Shown one piece after another: positions 29,640 to 41,140 of a stretch of 64,000 bases of DNA. The DNA is from Lucinisca nassula (Eukaryota > Mollusca > Bivalvia > Lucinida > Lucinidae). Each line of letters opens with the position of its first letter. The stretch's first letter is position 1. The translations under genes were made by a program, and so were the position numbers. The DNA is taken from contig OY757019.1 in assembly GCA_963580285.1 (NCBI GenBank), forward strand, positions 65,988,587-66,052,586, read 5' to 3'. The notes beneath the pieces are model-generated. The model worked only from the letters and a program-made list of their open reading frames with translations. It had not been told where the DNA came from and searched no databases.

Positions 29640-31600
29640 ACTTCATGCAGCATGGAACTTTGGCATATTTCTTGAAATCAGCTATAGTAAGAGTGTAAGA
29701 AGTTGACTGTCCTCTGGAAAATCTTTGGCTACTTCAGCGGCTTCTTTGACCAACTTATCATCAATACAATTACCTCTGATATCAGCATGTCCTGGTGGCC
29801 ATTTGAAGTTGACTGCTATGTGGGATCTTTCCAGTTCTGAACTGAGACGTTTAATATCTTCTACAGTTTTATGGGCTGTAGCTGCCCATCCTAATGTTAG
29901 GATACCTACTGCCAACTGGCTATCTGAAAAAAAAATATTAATACCACTAATCTGTTGATTCCTGTGTTCATTATCTTTCAATTCTGATGCCATTAGAATA
30001 TCAGTAGAATTGATCCTCTGTTAGAGATAGGTCTTTTAAGCATGACTGAGTCTGTCTGATTAGGGAGAATTACAAAAGCCCCAGACCCACAGGGTCCAGG
30101 ATTCCCCAAACAAGACCCAACTGTGAAAAACACAAGTTCATTATGCTTGCAATTTTCCACAAGAGCCTGTACTGTTTCTTTTGCCTCTTCTTGATGTGTT
30201 GCTGATCTCGACTTTGAAGAGCCTAACCTATTCCAGTAATCTGGTTTAGATTTACTGAGACTTAAACCTGCTAAAACAGAACATTCTGGGTCTATATGTT
30301 AATAATGTTAATTCCTGAATTGGTTTCCATGTCTTGTAGCTGCAAATCAAGTAAACCAAAAGGGGAAATGTATCCGGTAATCATCTCTCCAGTCTTTCCA
30401 TAGCTGTTTAATTGCCTGGCCATTATCCTTTGACACGATTTTTCCTCCGTCACTAACTGTTAGCTCCACACGGCGTAAGGCTAGAGGCAAGTCTGATGCA
30501 TCAACTTCTAGGGCATTTAATGCTACTGTAGCCGGAACACCTATCCTTAAAGATAAACCTTTACGCTGAATCTTTTGAGAGCATCTGTTGAGTTACTGTT
30601 CTATCACACTGGTGCCGCAAATTCTATCTGAGGAATGATAAAAACCTTATATAATTGTAACATTGATTTAGTTCTCATTTTCTCTCTTATACTTACTCTT
30701 CTTAGTAAGGAGAGTGTCTTTTCTGCCTCCAACAAAGCAATGTGCTTGGAGAAGGTCAAACTCTCATCTAAATGAACTCCAAGCAGACGTGGTGCTGGAT
30801 TAAAAGGGATTTTATTCCAATTTACCTTGATTTCCAAATATGGGTCAGTTATTAAGTTCTTCTCTCGAGAGAAGATGCAGACTTCAGTCTTTTCAACACT
30901 AATCTTCATTCACCATATTGTGGCCCACCCAATAACCTTCAATACATCCGCTTCTACTAATTTTCCTACCTCCATAATGTCTTTACCCTTCCTCCAAATT
31001 GTTCCATCATCCGCGTACTTTACTCTTTCACTGCCAATTTCCCTTGTATGTATCCTCTATGAAAGGATTAAACAGTAATTGGGAGATAACTGATCCCTGT
31101 GGCAGACCAATGTCAGTTGCAAAAACATGACTTTTATAGTCCTGTATGATACATTTTGCTTTTCTATCTTGTAGAAAAACAGATATCCACTGCCATACCC
31201 TTCCAACAATACCCATATTGAAAAGCTTATACATTACACCTTGCCTCCATATACCTTGCCTCCATAAGCCTTCTCCATATCAATCAATACTGCCACTGTG
31301 TTATCTCCATCTTAGAAACCATTATACGCATCCTGCACCAAATGCAGTACTGCATGTGTACAACTTCTGAAACGTCTAAAACCCACCTGGTCCCTATCAA
31401 TTATTGTGTTGTGTTCACAAAATGCATAGAGTCTCTGAGTGACTATTCTCTCTAAGCCTTTACCAAGGCAGCTAATGAGACTAATGGGTCTGTATGCTGA
31501 AGCAGAATGGTAACTTGCCTTACCACTATTTTCTAGAAATTTTACATCTGCTCGCTTCCAGTCTTCAGGAATCACCCCGTCTGCCCACGACTTTGAATAA
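29640..31600 (-). pseudogene. Non-LTR retrotransposon (LINE) remnant: RT plus RNase H
   Basis: On the minus strand, from 31575 downward, come RT motifs in order: YRPISL.SCLGKGLE, GLPQGSVIS with LLFN, then YADDGTIW (about 31010-30985), a single in-frame TGA just before a KISVEKTEVCIF segment, and the RT C-terminus (30604-30909). An RNase H domain follows (29682-30165) with SDSQLAV and PGHADIRGN. The first catalytic Asp of the RNase H, normally in TDGS, reads TVGS here. RT followed by RNase H points to the I/Jockey-like branch. Frameshifts at several points and the missing endonuclease make it dead. Confidence 0.8.
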
Positions 31601-31655
31601 ATGAAATGAATTGCTATTGCTAACTGCCCTCTGAAAATAGACTATTATTATTATT

Positions 31656-32135
31656 ATGACCAGAATAGAAATTTCACGTAAGTCCTGTATACCATCATCT
31701 GTATCTCAATGGAACTCACCTGATGAAGTTATCCGTTCATCTAGCAGTCTGCCATGTTTCAAAAATAAAATTAAAAATCTCCGCACACACTGTACCAATG
31801 TCCCACATTTCTTTTTAAGTGGGGAAAGGTACTGGTCAGTTTTGCATGCAAGAATCAGAAACCAATGTAGCAATTTAAATAATGACTTATACATAAATCA
31901 CTTATGTAATAGCCATGCCTGTAGCTGTAGTTTTAGAATGGAAGATGCCGATCATTTCTTCTTGAATTGACCCAAGTACCCAGATGCACCCATTACACTG
32001 TTCAATGTAACACGAAATTACCAGCCTCAGAATATCGACAAACTCCTTTTCGGAAACGATAACCTGACAGCCCAAGAGAACACTACTCTATTCATTATAG
32101 TCAAAACCTATATAAAAGCTCTGGAAGATTTGTAA
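31656..32135 (+). pseudogene. Second LINE remnant, C-terminal Cys/His region
   Basis: Plus-strand frame with SQWNSPDEVI, FKNKIKNL, HARIRNQCSNLNNDLY, a Cys-rich CNSHACSC and EDADHFFLN, a pattern typical of the C-terminal end of many LINE ORF2 proteins. It stops at about 31970 and the reading continues in another frame to about 32135 (LFGNDNLTAQEN). It abuts the opposite-strand LINE at 31.6 kb at a (TTA)n patch. Only the 3' end survives, as expected for 5'-truncated insertion. Confidence 0.6.
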
Positions 32136-33584
32136 CAGAGCAAAGAAATTATTGATCCCTGAATACTCTGTTTTTGTGTTGTTGTAAAAAATTGAAATTG
32201 CTGTTGCAGATGCTGTTGTCCGTTCCACCCCTGTCATCTGATCCGCTCAGCTTCCTTATGACACGCACGCACGCACACAGCACACGTACACACACATGCG
32301 CGTACACGCAAGCACTCTCGCATAAGACACACACACACACACTCACACAATACATATATAATATTTTCTTATTTATTTATATGTATATATAGTTTTTAGC
32401 TCACCAGAGCCGAAGACTCCGGGGGAGCTTATAGGACAGGCAGTTGTCCGTCGTAGTTGTCGTCGTCTGTCCTATGAGGTCAACATTTTCAAACTTTATC
32501 TCCTCTAAAGCCACTGGACCGATTGGGCCCAAATTTTATCTGTAGCATCCTAGGGCTCGGGGGTTGTAAGTCTTTTTATAGTTTCAATAGACTTATAATG
32601 GGGAAAATTGAAAAATGACATTTACTGCCAAACCTCTGCAGATATTTTGACAACACTTTCATAGAAATGTTCCTTGGGCAATCTTCTATCTGCCATGTGA
32701 TTTTAGGCCCACTGCACATTTCTTGGTTGCCATGGAAACCAAAATAAAAAAATAAATAAAAAAAAAAATATTTAAAAATCATCTCCTCAGAAACCGTATT
32801 CTCTATTAGGCCGAGAGTTTATGGAAATGTTCACCATATTTGCCTTTACAGTTTTTTTTTTTTTTTATGAAATTCGGCTCTTAAGTTTGGTTGCTTAGAT
32901 TTTCCATAGACTTGTAATGGGGAAAATTGAAAAAATGGCATTAACTGCCAAGTCTGTTTTAAATTAGATATTTTGACACAACTTTAATAGAAATGTTCCT
33001 TAAGTAATCTATTGCTCAGTTTTACTGATTGGCATGCAAACCAAAATGAAAAAACAAACAAAAAAAAAAACTTTAAAAAATCATTTCCTCAGAAACCGTA
33101 TGCTGTATGAGGCTGAGAGTTTATGGAAATATTCACCATATTTGCCTTTACAAATGTTGTGTTTTTATGAAATTCGACTTTAGTTTGGTTTGGTTGCTAT
33201 GGAAACTTAGATTTTCCATAGACATATAATGAGGAAAATTGAAAAAAATGGCATTAACTGCCAAACCTTTGCTAATATTTTGACACAACTTTCATAGTAA
33301 TGTTCCTTAAGAAATTAACCATCCGTCATATAATTTTAGGCTTATTGCTCATTTTAATGGTTGCCATGGAAACCAAAATGTAAAGAAAAAAAATAGAAAA
33401 GAAAATACTTAAAAAGAACATCACCTTAGAAACCATAAGCTGTATGAGACTGAGTGTATATGGAAATTCGGCTCTTTAGTTTGGTTGCTTTGGCAACTTA
33501 GAGTTTTCATTGACTTATAATGGGGAAAATTGAAAAATGGCATTTACTGCCATGCCTTTGCAGATATGTTGACAAAAGTGCCAT

Positions 33585-33882
33585 TTGGTAGAGTGTCCGC
33601 TCCGGGAACGGGAGGTCACGGGTTCGATCCCGGGCCGCGACATACCAAAGTCGTTAAAAATGGTACTAGCTGCTCCTCACTTGGCACTCAGATTTACGGG
33701 GTAGAGCTAGGACTGGTCGACCCAGTGTCAGGATAATGTGACTGGGTGTGGTATCATGTAATGTGTCTGGGACATGATACTTCAGTGAGGCAGCACTATA
33801 AAAGTGAGCATTGAGCTCCCTGTCGCAACCAGACACCGTCGTGATATGACTGAAAAATTGTTGAAAGCGACGTTAAACCCGA

Positions 33883-33970
<88 letters not shown>
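33585..33970 (+). mobile_element. SINE family S3, 5'-truncated, with 13-bp target duplication
   Basis: Flanked by acaaaagtgccat at 33572-33584 and 33971-33983. The head begins in the middle of the A-box region ('ttggtagagtgtccgctc'), keeps the B-box 'ggttcgatcccgggcc', and the tail 'gcgacgttaaacccgaat' runs into (CA)n. The body matches the copy at 24.1 kb closely. Confidence 0.92.

Positions 33971-33973
<3 letters not shown>
33885..33973. repeat. (CA)n microsatellite at the SINE 3' end
   Basis: About 44 CA units directly after the S3 tail. It probably grew from the SINE's own simple tail. Confidence 0.97.
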
Positions 33974-33977
<4 letters not shown>

Positions 33978-34018
33978 TGCCATACTAAGGTTCCTTAAGT
34001 AATCTTCCATCTGTCATT

Positions 34019-34725
34019 ATCCCCACGTTTTTGAAAAAAAGTGGGGATATTGTTATCGCCTCCGTCCGTCCGTCTGTCCGTCTGTCCGTCTGTCCGTCTG
34101 TCTGTCCGGCTATCTCCTCCTAAACCGTTAGCCGGAATTCAACCAAATTTGGTATGCGAGTTGCTTACATGAATGGCTTGCGCAAGAGCACATTTTTTTT
34201 GGTCCCCGCTCCCAGGGGCCCTGGGGAGGGGTCAAAAGGTCAAATATCAATAAAATTCAATTACAAAGTCAATTTTGAAGATTTTGATGCCAAACTTTGC
34301 ACATGTACTTAGTTATGAAAAAAGTAAAACATATTGAACGGGATTTTGGCTTTGACCCCTAGGTCACGCCCTGGGGGTCGGACTTGGGTGGGGGGGGGGT
34401 CGGGGGTCAAAATTAAAGTTTTTCACAACATAGTCATGTTGCATATCTATGCGAAGGGGATAATGGGTAGAATAAACTACAAGTAAAATTTTGACCCTGG
34501 GGTCAGATTGGGGCCCTGGGAGAGGGGTCAAAGGGTCAAAATTTAAGTTTTTTGGAACATAGTCATGTGGCATATGAAATTGAAGGGCATGATTAGTAGA
34601 ATATAATACAGGTAATATTTTGACCATGGAGTCAAATTAGGGCCCAGGGTGAGGGGTTTTCGGTACTTGGCCCCTCTGTAGAAAACGTGGGGATTTGCGA
34701 TGGCGCGCCATCGACAGCATTCTAG
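34019..34725. mobile_element. E2 non-autonomous repeat
   Basis: Left end 'atccccacgttttt' with its own hairpin ('gaaaaaaagtggggat') and a (gtccgtct)n tract. Right end 'aaaacgtggggat' (34682-34694) is inverted relative to the left. A short palindrome gatggcgcgccatc follows at 34700-34713. The interior has 'ggggtcaaa' units about every 125 bp. Open frames on the minus strand are repeat readings. Confidence 0.6.
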
Positions 34726-34753
34726 TATGATTTTATGCCTATTGCTCATTTTT

Positions 34754-36188
34754 ATACGCCTGTTTAAAAACGGTCGTATTATGTTATGCCCCCTGGCGTC
34801 TGTACGTCCGTCCGTCTGTAAACTTTTCGTTTCCGGATAACTCCTACAGTTTACATCCGATCAAGCTGAATCTTCATACAAAGTTAGACAATGATGTGGG
34901 GGAGCGCATATTGTTTCGAGGTTAGGATCCACCAAATAATAATAGAGTTATGTCCCTTTGAATTTTATTTGTAAACTTTTTGTTTCCGAATAACTCCTCT
35001 TACATTTTATATCCGATCAAGCTGAAACTTCATACATAGTTAGATCATGATGTAGGGCAGCGCATATTTTTTCGATGTTACGAACCACCAAACATTAATA
35101 GAGTTATGCTCCTTCGAATCTTTTTGTAAACGTTTCGTTTCCAGATAACTCCTCCTACAGTTTACATCCGATCAAGTTGAAACGTCATACAAAGGTAGAC
35201 CATGATGTGTGGCAGCGCATATTGTTTGGTGGTTACGGTTCTCCAAATAATAATAGAGTTATGAATCTTTGAAATTTTTAGTTAACTTTTCGTTTCCGGA
35301 TAACTACTCCTACAGTTTACATCCGATCAAGCTGAAACTTCATACATAGTTAGACCATGATGTGGGGCAGCGCCTATTGTTTCGAGGTTACGGTCCACCA
35401 AATATTAATAGAGTTATGCTCCTTTGAAATGTTTAGTAAACTTCTCATTTCCGGATGACTCCTCCTACATTTTATATTCGATTTAGCCGTGACTTCATAT
35501 ATGATTAGACCATGATGTGAGGCAGCGCATATTGTTTTGAGGTTATGGTCCACCAAATAATAATAGAGTTATGCCCCTTTGATAAATTCTGTAAACGTTT
35601 TGTTTCCGGATAGCTCCTCCTACATTTTAGATCCGATGATGTTGAAACTTTACATACAGTAAGACCATGATATGGAACAGTGCATATTATTTTGAAGTTA
35701 CGGTCTGCCATATATTATCAGAGTTATACCCCTTTCACAGATTTTTTCTAAACATACCGTTTCCGGATAACTCCTCTTACGTTTTACATCTAATGAAGCC
35801 GAAACTTTACATATAGTAAGACCATGATGTGGAACAGTGCATATTATTTTGAGGTTATAGTCCGCCAAATATTACCAGAGTTATTCCCCTTTCACCTATT
35901 TTTCTAAACATATTTTGTTTCCGATCTGATGAAGCTGAAACTTTACGTATAATTACACTATGATGTGGAGCAGCGCATATTATTTCAAGGTTACAGTCCA
36001 CCACTTATTGCCTGAGTTATGCCTATATTATTTTGAGGATTAATTGTGCCAGGTAAGACTATGTGGAACACACATTATTCCTTGGATACATTCCACAAAC
36101 CTAAACTTGTACAACAGTCAGTATATATATGCTCCTTCTTACAAATTGCTACGGGCGTTTAATGCCCCGCTTGCGGAGCTCTTGTTAC
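34754..36188. mobile_element. E3 non-autonomous repeat with about 155-bp tandem array
   Basis: Starts 'atacgcctgtttaaaaacgg' (imperfect hairpin with 'tcgtat') and a (gtcc)n patch, then eight units of 'gtttccggataactcctcc' near 34830, 34982, 35138, 35292, 35448, 35602, 35759 and 35917 (period 152-158 bp). It ends in 'acgggcgtttaatgccccgc'. It has the same plan as E1 and E2 with a different sequence. Minus-strand ORFs (35374-35711) are repeat readings. Confidence 0.7.
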
Positions 36189-36349
36189 AGGTTGCCATGG
36201 AAACCCAAATGAAAAAAAAATAAAATAGAAAAAAAAAATCATCGTTTTAGAAACCATATGCTTTATGAAGCTGAGAGTTTATGGAAATATTCGCCATATT
36301 TGCCTTTACAGGTTTTGTGTGTGTGTGTGTGTTTTTTTTTTTTTCGGAG

Positions 36350-36575
36350 TGGCTATTTGCAGTCAACTGCAAATAGCCAAAAAACGTTGAAATAGTCAAC
36401 TGCAAATAGCCAAAAAACGTTAAAATGGCTATTCGCAGTCAACTGCAAATAGCCAGAAAACGTTAGAATGGCTATTTGCAGTCAACTGCAGATAGCCAAA
36501 AAACGTTAAAATGGCTATTTGCAGTCAACTGCAACTAGCCAGAAAACGTTAAAATGGCTATTTGCAGTCATTCTA
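36350..36575 (+). repeat. Hairpin array, left end of the foldback element
   Basis: 'aacgtt' spacers at about 36383, 36417, 36459, 36501 and 36545. The second unit is shortened. Single substitutions in some arms (attcgcag, gcaactag) show independent decay. Confidence 0.9.
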
Positions 36576-36698
36576 TTAACGTTAGAAAGGCCACCTGGAG
36601 ATATTCAAAATATTTTAAAATGGAACGGGCCTCTGTGTTAATTAGTTAATTAGAGCTCTGACTCTTAATCATTAAGACTGTCACCGTTATGGCTATGT

Positions 36699-36890
36699 TT
36701 GTTTGATTTGATGTTTTACGTGCTTTGCAACACTATTTTAGAGACGTTACTTCCATTTTTGTGCGACTTTTTCCACAGTTTGAGACGTAAAGACTTCTCA
36801 AGCCTATGATACCTATAGGGCCTAGGACGCACCGACTCGCACCACTTGGCCTTAGCAGGCTTAGTTCGTCACTTAGCTGGGCGTCCATCT
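36699..36890 (-). mobile_element. S1-related SINE fragment, diverged, minus strand
   Basis: 'ttgtttgatttgatgtttta', 'gagacgttacttcca' and 'gactcgcaccacttgg' correspond to the S1 tail and centre with many substitutions. Confidence 0.5.
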
Positions 36891-37069
36891 GATATTGGCT
36901 TACAGTTGGTTAAGATAATGGTAGAGAGGGGATGATGTTATTTCTTCTGATTATGTTATTTCTTCTGCTTCTACACTTCCATTCGTTTTCCTCTTACTCA
37001 TCCGTCTCTCATTTTCATCTCTGCTATCTCTTCTATCTCTTTCCTCTCTTTGTTAGGGACATGACACAA

Positions 37070-37253
37070 AATTACACACTGAATGAGACCGTCCAATGCA
37101 AATAAGCCTTTTGGTTTCATTGGTCGGCAGGACTTGAGTTGTCATTTCATTTCAATGTCGCCGTGTAAAAGTCCCACACAATTGGAAGTAACGCCTCCAA
37201 AATTACCTAAATGGTGATGATGGGGACGTTAAACCTCAATTCAAACAAACAAA
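37070..37253 (+). mobile_element. S1-related SINE fragment, diverged, plus strand
   Basis: 'gaccgtccaatgcaaataag', 'tttggtttcattggtcggc' and 'ggggacgttaaacctcaatt' match S1. Together with 36699-36890 it forms an inverted pair around unrelated sequence. Confidence 0.6.
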
Positions 37254-37439
37254 TGATCTGCCCCGTCCATCGGGGCTTGGAGAATTAGAATGCGCTGCAT
37301 GGTGTACGCCAGGCACTCAATGTGCCGGTAACGTCTAAGTATCGTCGATGCAACGTAGTGGCAAACACTCACTATACATTGTAATTTGAATGGGCGTGGT
37401 GTGGTATTAACCATTATCATGCTGGACAAGTCAACCCTA

Positions 37440-38000
37440 CCTTTGCAAACAATATATATTCAGATCAGGAAGCCATCTGATCAGGATCTACAGTGTTTGT
37501 CATGAAGGAGTGAACTGAATAAATACAGTAAATGGAGTAATGTCATTCTTTGATATTCTGCAATGGGCGTGGCTAAAATAATTGTAATTGTTGTGGTATT
37601 TAACACTTAAAAGGCTTTTTAAGACAAACGCTTCCTTTGCAAACAATGTAGATTCAGATCAGGAAGTCATCTGATCAGGATCTGCAGTGTTTGTTATGAA
37701 TTTGTGAATAGAATGCAGAAAACCATTTTTTAAAAAATAATGTATGGGTTGCATATACTGAGTGATATCAATTTTCACTGAAAATTTAAAGCCTTTGTTT
37801 TAATTTGTAGGGGCAATATTCACTCGTTGTGTCATTATATTTTTCTCGACTGGTTTAACCCGTTAAGATGCCAATCACAACAATTGTCATCTGAGTTGCC
37901 ATTGTGTGCTGATTACATTAAAAAGCCATTGTTGAAAACAGTGTGGATCCAGATCAAACTGCTGGGAACAATCTGATCGGGGTCCACACTGTTTGCTTGT
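37440..38000. repeat. Three M2 imperfect palindromes
   Basis: At about 37443-37502, 37641-37700 and 37932-38002. In the second, 'aacaatgtagattcagatca' faces 'tgatcaggatctgcagtgtt'. Spacings of 198 and 291 bp and the shared flanks ('aatgggcgtgg') suggest segmental duplication of a larger unit. Confidence 0.6.
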
Positions 38001-38469
38001 ATGCCTAAATATTCTTTTAGACTGCAAAAAAGTGAAATAGATTAGATACGCAGACGACATTTTCAGATGCAGTTTTTCTTAGCACCTCAAGGGTTGAATT
38101 AATAAATGTCATCAATAGGAGTAAAATATATTTCAATAGGATTACAACACATATGCAGTCAACATTACAGCCCCCGGGGGTCTCCACACGCCTTTATTCA
38201 AACACAATTGTCTAATGAACCACACAATGAGAAAAACTGTCTTTGCGAAGATTTGCGAAGAGTTTCCTATTTTCCTATGTGGCCCATATCAAAGAAACCA
38301 CCAAAAGAAAAGATTTATCATTACAACATGGACTGGCTCATATTTACAGAACTTGAATTTTGACATGCACGTTTATATCACACATATAGTGAAACTTTTA
38401 CCACCAAAAAGTGGAAGTTTTCAGATACCAAATTTTGATATCTTTCATACTCCTGCTCAAAACATACAA

Positions 38470-38525
38470 TTCTAGGAACTCGTTAGAACCGCCTCGGCGA
38501 GGCGGCTCTAATAAGGACCCACAAT
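38470..38525. repeat. M1 hairpin module 1
   Basis: 'cgttagaaccgcctcg' faces 'cgaggcggctctaa', followed by 'ggacccacaat'. Confidence 0.6.
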
Positions 38526-38784
38526 ATATGTTTTGACTAGAAGTAAGATAAATAATGTATCAATACAAACCGGAAGAAAAAGAAACAAATTACACTGAAA
38601 GAAAATATATTCTGCTACTGTAGGGGCTTGTACGATAGCGAAATGATAGTGTTGCCAGTGCCCCTTGGGTCAAAATTGGCTTCGCCAACGGGCCTAGTAG
38701 CTACCATAGACATAAAATGAAAAAAAAAAAAACAAAAAAAACTTAAAATTCAAAAAAAAAAAAAAAAAAAAAAATCAAAAATCT

Positions 38785-39110
38785 TCTTCCCTGAAACCAT
38801 AAGGCCCAGAGCCTAGGTATTTAGTATGTAGCAACGTCGAGTAGTCGCCTACATGAATCCTGCCAATCATGCCCCTGGGATCCAAATTGGCCAAATCCTG
38901 TGGCCCCTTAACTCCAATAAACTTATAATGGAAAAAAGCTTCAAAATCTTCTTCTCTGAAACCATGAAGTACAGACCTTAGATATTTAGTATATAGCAAC
39001 ATAAAATGGTTGCCTACATAAATCCTGCCAAACATGCCCTTTGGGACAAAATTGGCCACGCCCCGGGGCTCATTAGCTCCTATTGACTTATACTGGAAAA
39101 AAGCCGAGAG
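38785..39110. repeat. Two tandem units of about 155 bp
   Basis: 'aaaatcttcttc', 'tgaaaccat', 'gatatttagtat' and 'cctgccaa.catgcc' repeat in order in two units starting at about 38789 and 38943. The 94-residue minus-strand frame spans both and is a repeat reading. Confidence 0.7.
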
Positions 39111-39116
39111 CTTAGA

Positions 39117-39895
39117 TTTTTAGCTCACCTGACCGAAGGTCATGGTTAGCTTTTGTGACTGTGAGATGTCCCGGCGTCGTCGTGCGTCGTCCGTAAAGTC
39201 AGGTCTGTATTGTCAAAGTGATCAACCCTAACCCCCCCCCCCCCCCCCCCGCACAAACACATCAAGAGTCATTGTTTGTTAGACTGAGCCTGTTCCTAGG
39301 ACCTAACCCTCAATATGTCCACAAGATACCCAGATAGTTACATACAAAGTCAGCTCTGTATCGTCAAAGGGATCCAACCCCACCCCGCTTTCACCTTCAC
39401 CATGAGGCATTGTTAGTTAGACTGAGCCTGTTCATCTCCGTCTGGTGCACTAGGACCTGGCCCTCAGTGTCTACAAGGTGCCCAGATAGTGACATACAAG
39501 TCAGCTCTGTATTGTCAAATGGATGAATACCGCCTCCCCCCCCCCCTTGTCACCATGAGTTATTGTTAGTTAGTTAGAATGAGCCCTGGTGCACTAGGTC
39601 CTAACAGGTGCCCAGTTAGTGACATACAAGTCAGCGCTGACTTCTTCCTAAAAAATGAAAACAATTTTGAAGGAATGTTCCATGAGTGCCACTCTGACAA
39701 TTTTCCAATCCAGAAAAAATATATTACCCTTAAAATGACTTAAGTTCCTAAATAGCTAGATTGATTTTGAAATAATTTCACATAAATGTTCCTTGGGCCA
39801 CTGTTAGCCAAAAATTGTTCAAACCATCCACTCCACCTTATATTACCTGCCATAAGGATCAGTTGAGCGATCCAGGGCCATCATGACCCTCTTAT
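39117..39895. mobile_element. E1-type repeat, variant, within the foldback element
   Basis: Begins tttttagctcacctgacc with 'gaaggtcatggttagc' and a (gtc)n tract. It contains three units with 'gttagttagactgagcctgt' and poly-C interruptions (39233-39250, 39535-39546), and ends near 'catcatgaccctctta'. Confidence 0.5.
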
Positions 39896-39939
39896 TTGAA
39901 TGAAGATGATGTATATTTTCCTTATTTCTAGTCTAAACA

Positions 39940-40110
39940 TAGATTGAATGTGCTCGTTAACATAGACTCAATTAGGCGGTTCTAACGTGTACCCACAATC
40001 TATGTGTTTGCACCAAAATAAGGAATGGTAATAATTACCCCTTAAACCCCGTTTTTCTCTATATAAAGTGGGGTTTAGGGGAGCCATAATTTCATGGACG
40101 TGTTAATCTG
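39940..40110. repeat. M1 miniature repeat
   Basis: Contains 'ggcggttctaacgtgtaccc' and the module 'ccccttaaaccccg' / 'gtggggtttaggggag', like the copies at 22.9 and 58.4 kb. Confidence 0.55.
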
Positions 40111-40208
40111 ATGCGAAGAGCACACAACGAAGGCTATGAATAGGCAGCGCGGATGCGCAGACTGATCTGAATTTCCATGGGCGCACGTGTAAATGGCAGG
40201 AATATAAA

Positions 40209-40436
40209 ATGACTGCAAATAGCCATTTTAACGTTTTTTGGCTATCTGCAGTTGACTGCAAATAGCCATTTTAACGTTTTCTGGCTATTTGCAGTTGACT
40301 GCATATAGCCATTTTAACGTTTTTTGGCTATTTGCAGTTGACTGCAAATAGCCATTTTAACGTTTTCTGGCTATTTGCAGTTGACTGCAAATAGCCATTT
40401 TAACGTTTTTTGGCTATTTGCAGTTGACTTCAAATA
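40209..40436 (-). repeat. Hairpin array, right end of the foldback element
   Basis: Five 43-bp units with 'aacgtt' at about 40230, 40273, 40315, 40359 and 40402, inverted relative to the left array. Confidence 0.9.
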
Positions 40437-40527
40437 GACTCTTCCTTTTTTTTTTTTTAAATGAAATTCCGCGCTTAAGTTTGGTTGCTATGGTGACTTA
40501 GAGTTTCCATTGACTTATAATGGGGGG

Positions 40528-40559
<32 letters not shown>

Positions 40560-41140
40560 CATTTATTGCCACGTCTTTGCAGATAATTTGACAAAACTTT
40601 CATAGAAATGTTCCTTAAGTAATCTACCATCTGCCATATGATTTTAGTTTTTCTGGTTGCCATGGAAACCAAAATGAAAATAATAATAATAAAAAAAGAT
40701 AGAAAAAAAACTTATGAAAATCATCTCCTCAGAAACCGAATGCTCTATGAGGCTAAGTCCTCTTTGAAATATTCACCATGTTTGCCTTTTCAGGTTTTAT
40801 GTTATTTATGAAATTCGGCTGTTTAGGTTCCTTGCTAGGGAAACCTAGAGTTTTCATTGACTTAAAGGGGAAAATTGAAAGATGGAATTTACTGCTACGC
40901 CATTCCAGATATTTTGACAAAACTTTTCTAGAACTATTTGAAAGCAATCATCTATTTGCCTATGATTTTAGGCCAACTGGTCACTTTAATTGGTTGTCAT
41001 GGAAACCAAAATGCGCCAAAATAGAATAAAAACACACTTTAAAAACATCTTATCGAAAACTTCATATGCTCTATGAGGCCGGGACTTTATGGAAATATTC
41101 ACAATACTTTCCTGAACAGGTTTTTATGTTGTTTTTTTTT

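Larger units (their letters stand above)
36346..40440. mobile_element. 4.1-kb foldback element with hairpin-array termini
   Basis: Each end is an array of about five units of 42-43 bp. Each unit is a hairpin with 14-bp perfect arms (tggctatttgcagt / actgcaaatagcca) plus a spacer aaaacgtta. The left array (36350-36575) and right array (40209-40436) are inverted relative to each other. Flanking E1 sequence joins seamlessly across it, which fixes it as an insertion. The interior holds S1 halves, M1 and M2 repeats and an E1-like segment, and no transposase. Confidence 0.8.
32395..41140. mobile_element. E1 repeat, copy c, split by at least four nested insertions
   Basis: Starts ttttagctcacc with the 'gagccgaagactccggg' block. 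E1 sequence is found at 32395-33571, 33984-34018, 34726-34753, 36189-36345 and 40441-41140, and the pieces join in the order seen in uninterrupted copies ('ctgccatatgattttagg' ... 'ggttgccatggaaacc'). The gaps are an S3 SINE, elements E2 and E3, and a 4.1-kb foldback. Within E1 itself the 'ttggttgctatgg'/'gccatggaaaccaaaatg' blocks repeat several times at about 300-bp spacing. Confidence 0.75.

Noticed and set aside
33585..33660. Possible tRNA gene (plus strand)
   Set aside because: A 5'-truncated SINE S3 head inside a 13-bp target duplication.
36350..36575. CRISPR-like array
   Set aside because: The repeated part is a palindrome, the spacers are identical (aaaacgtta), and a mirrored array lies 3.9 kb away, so it is a foldback terminus.
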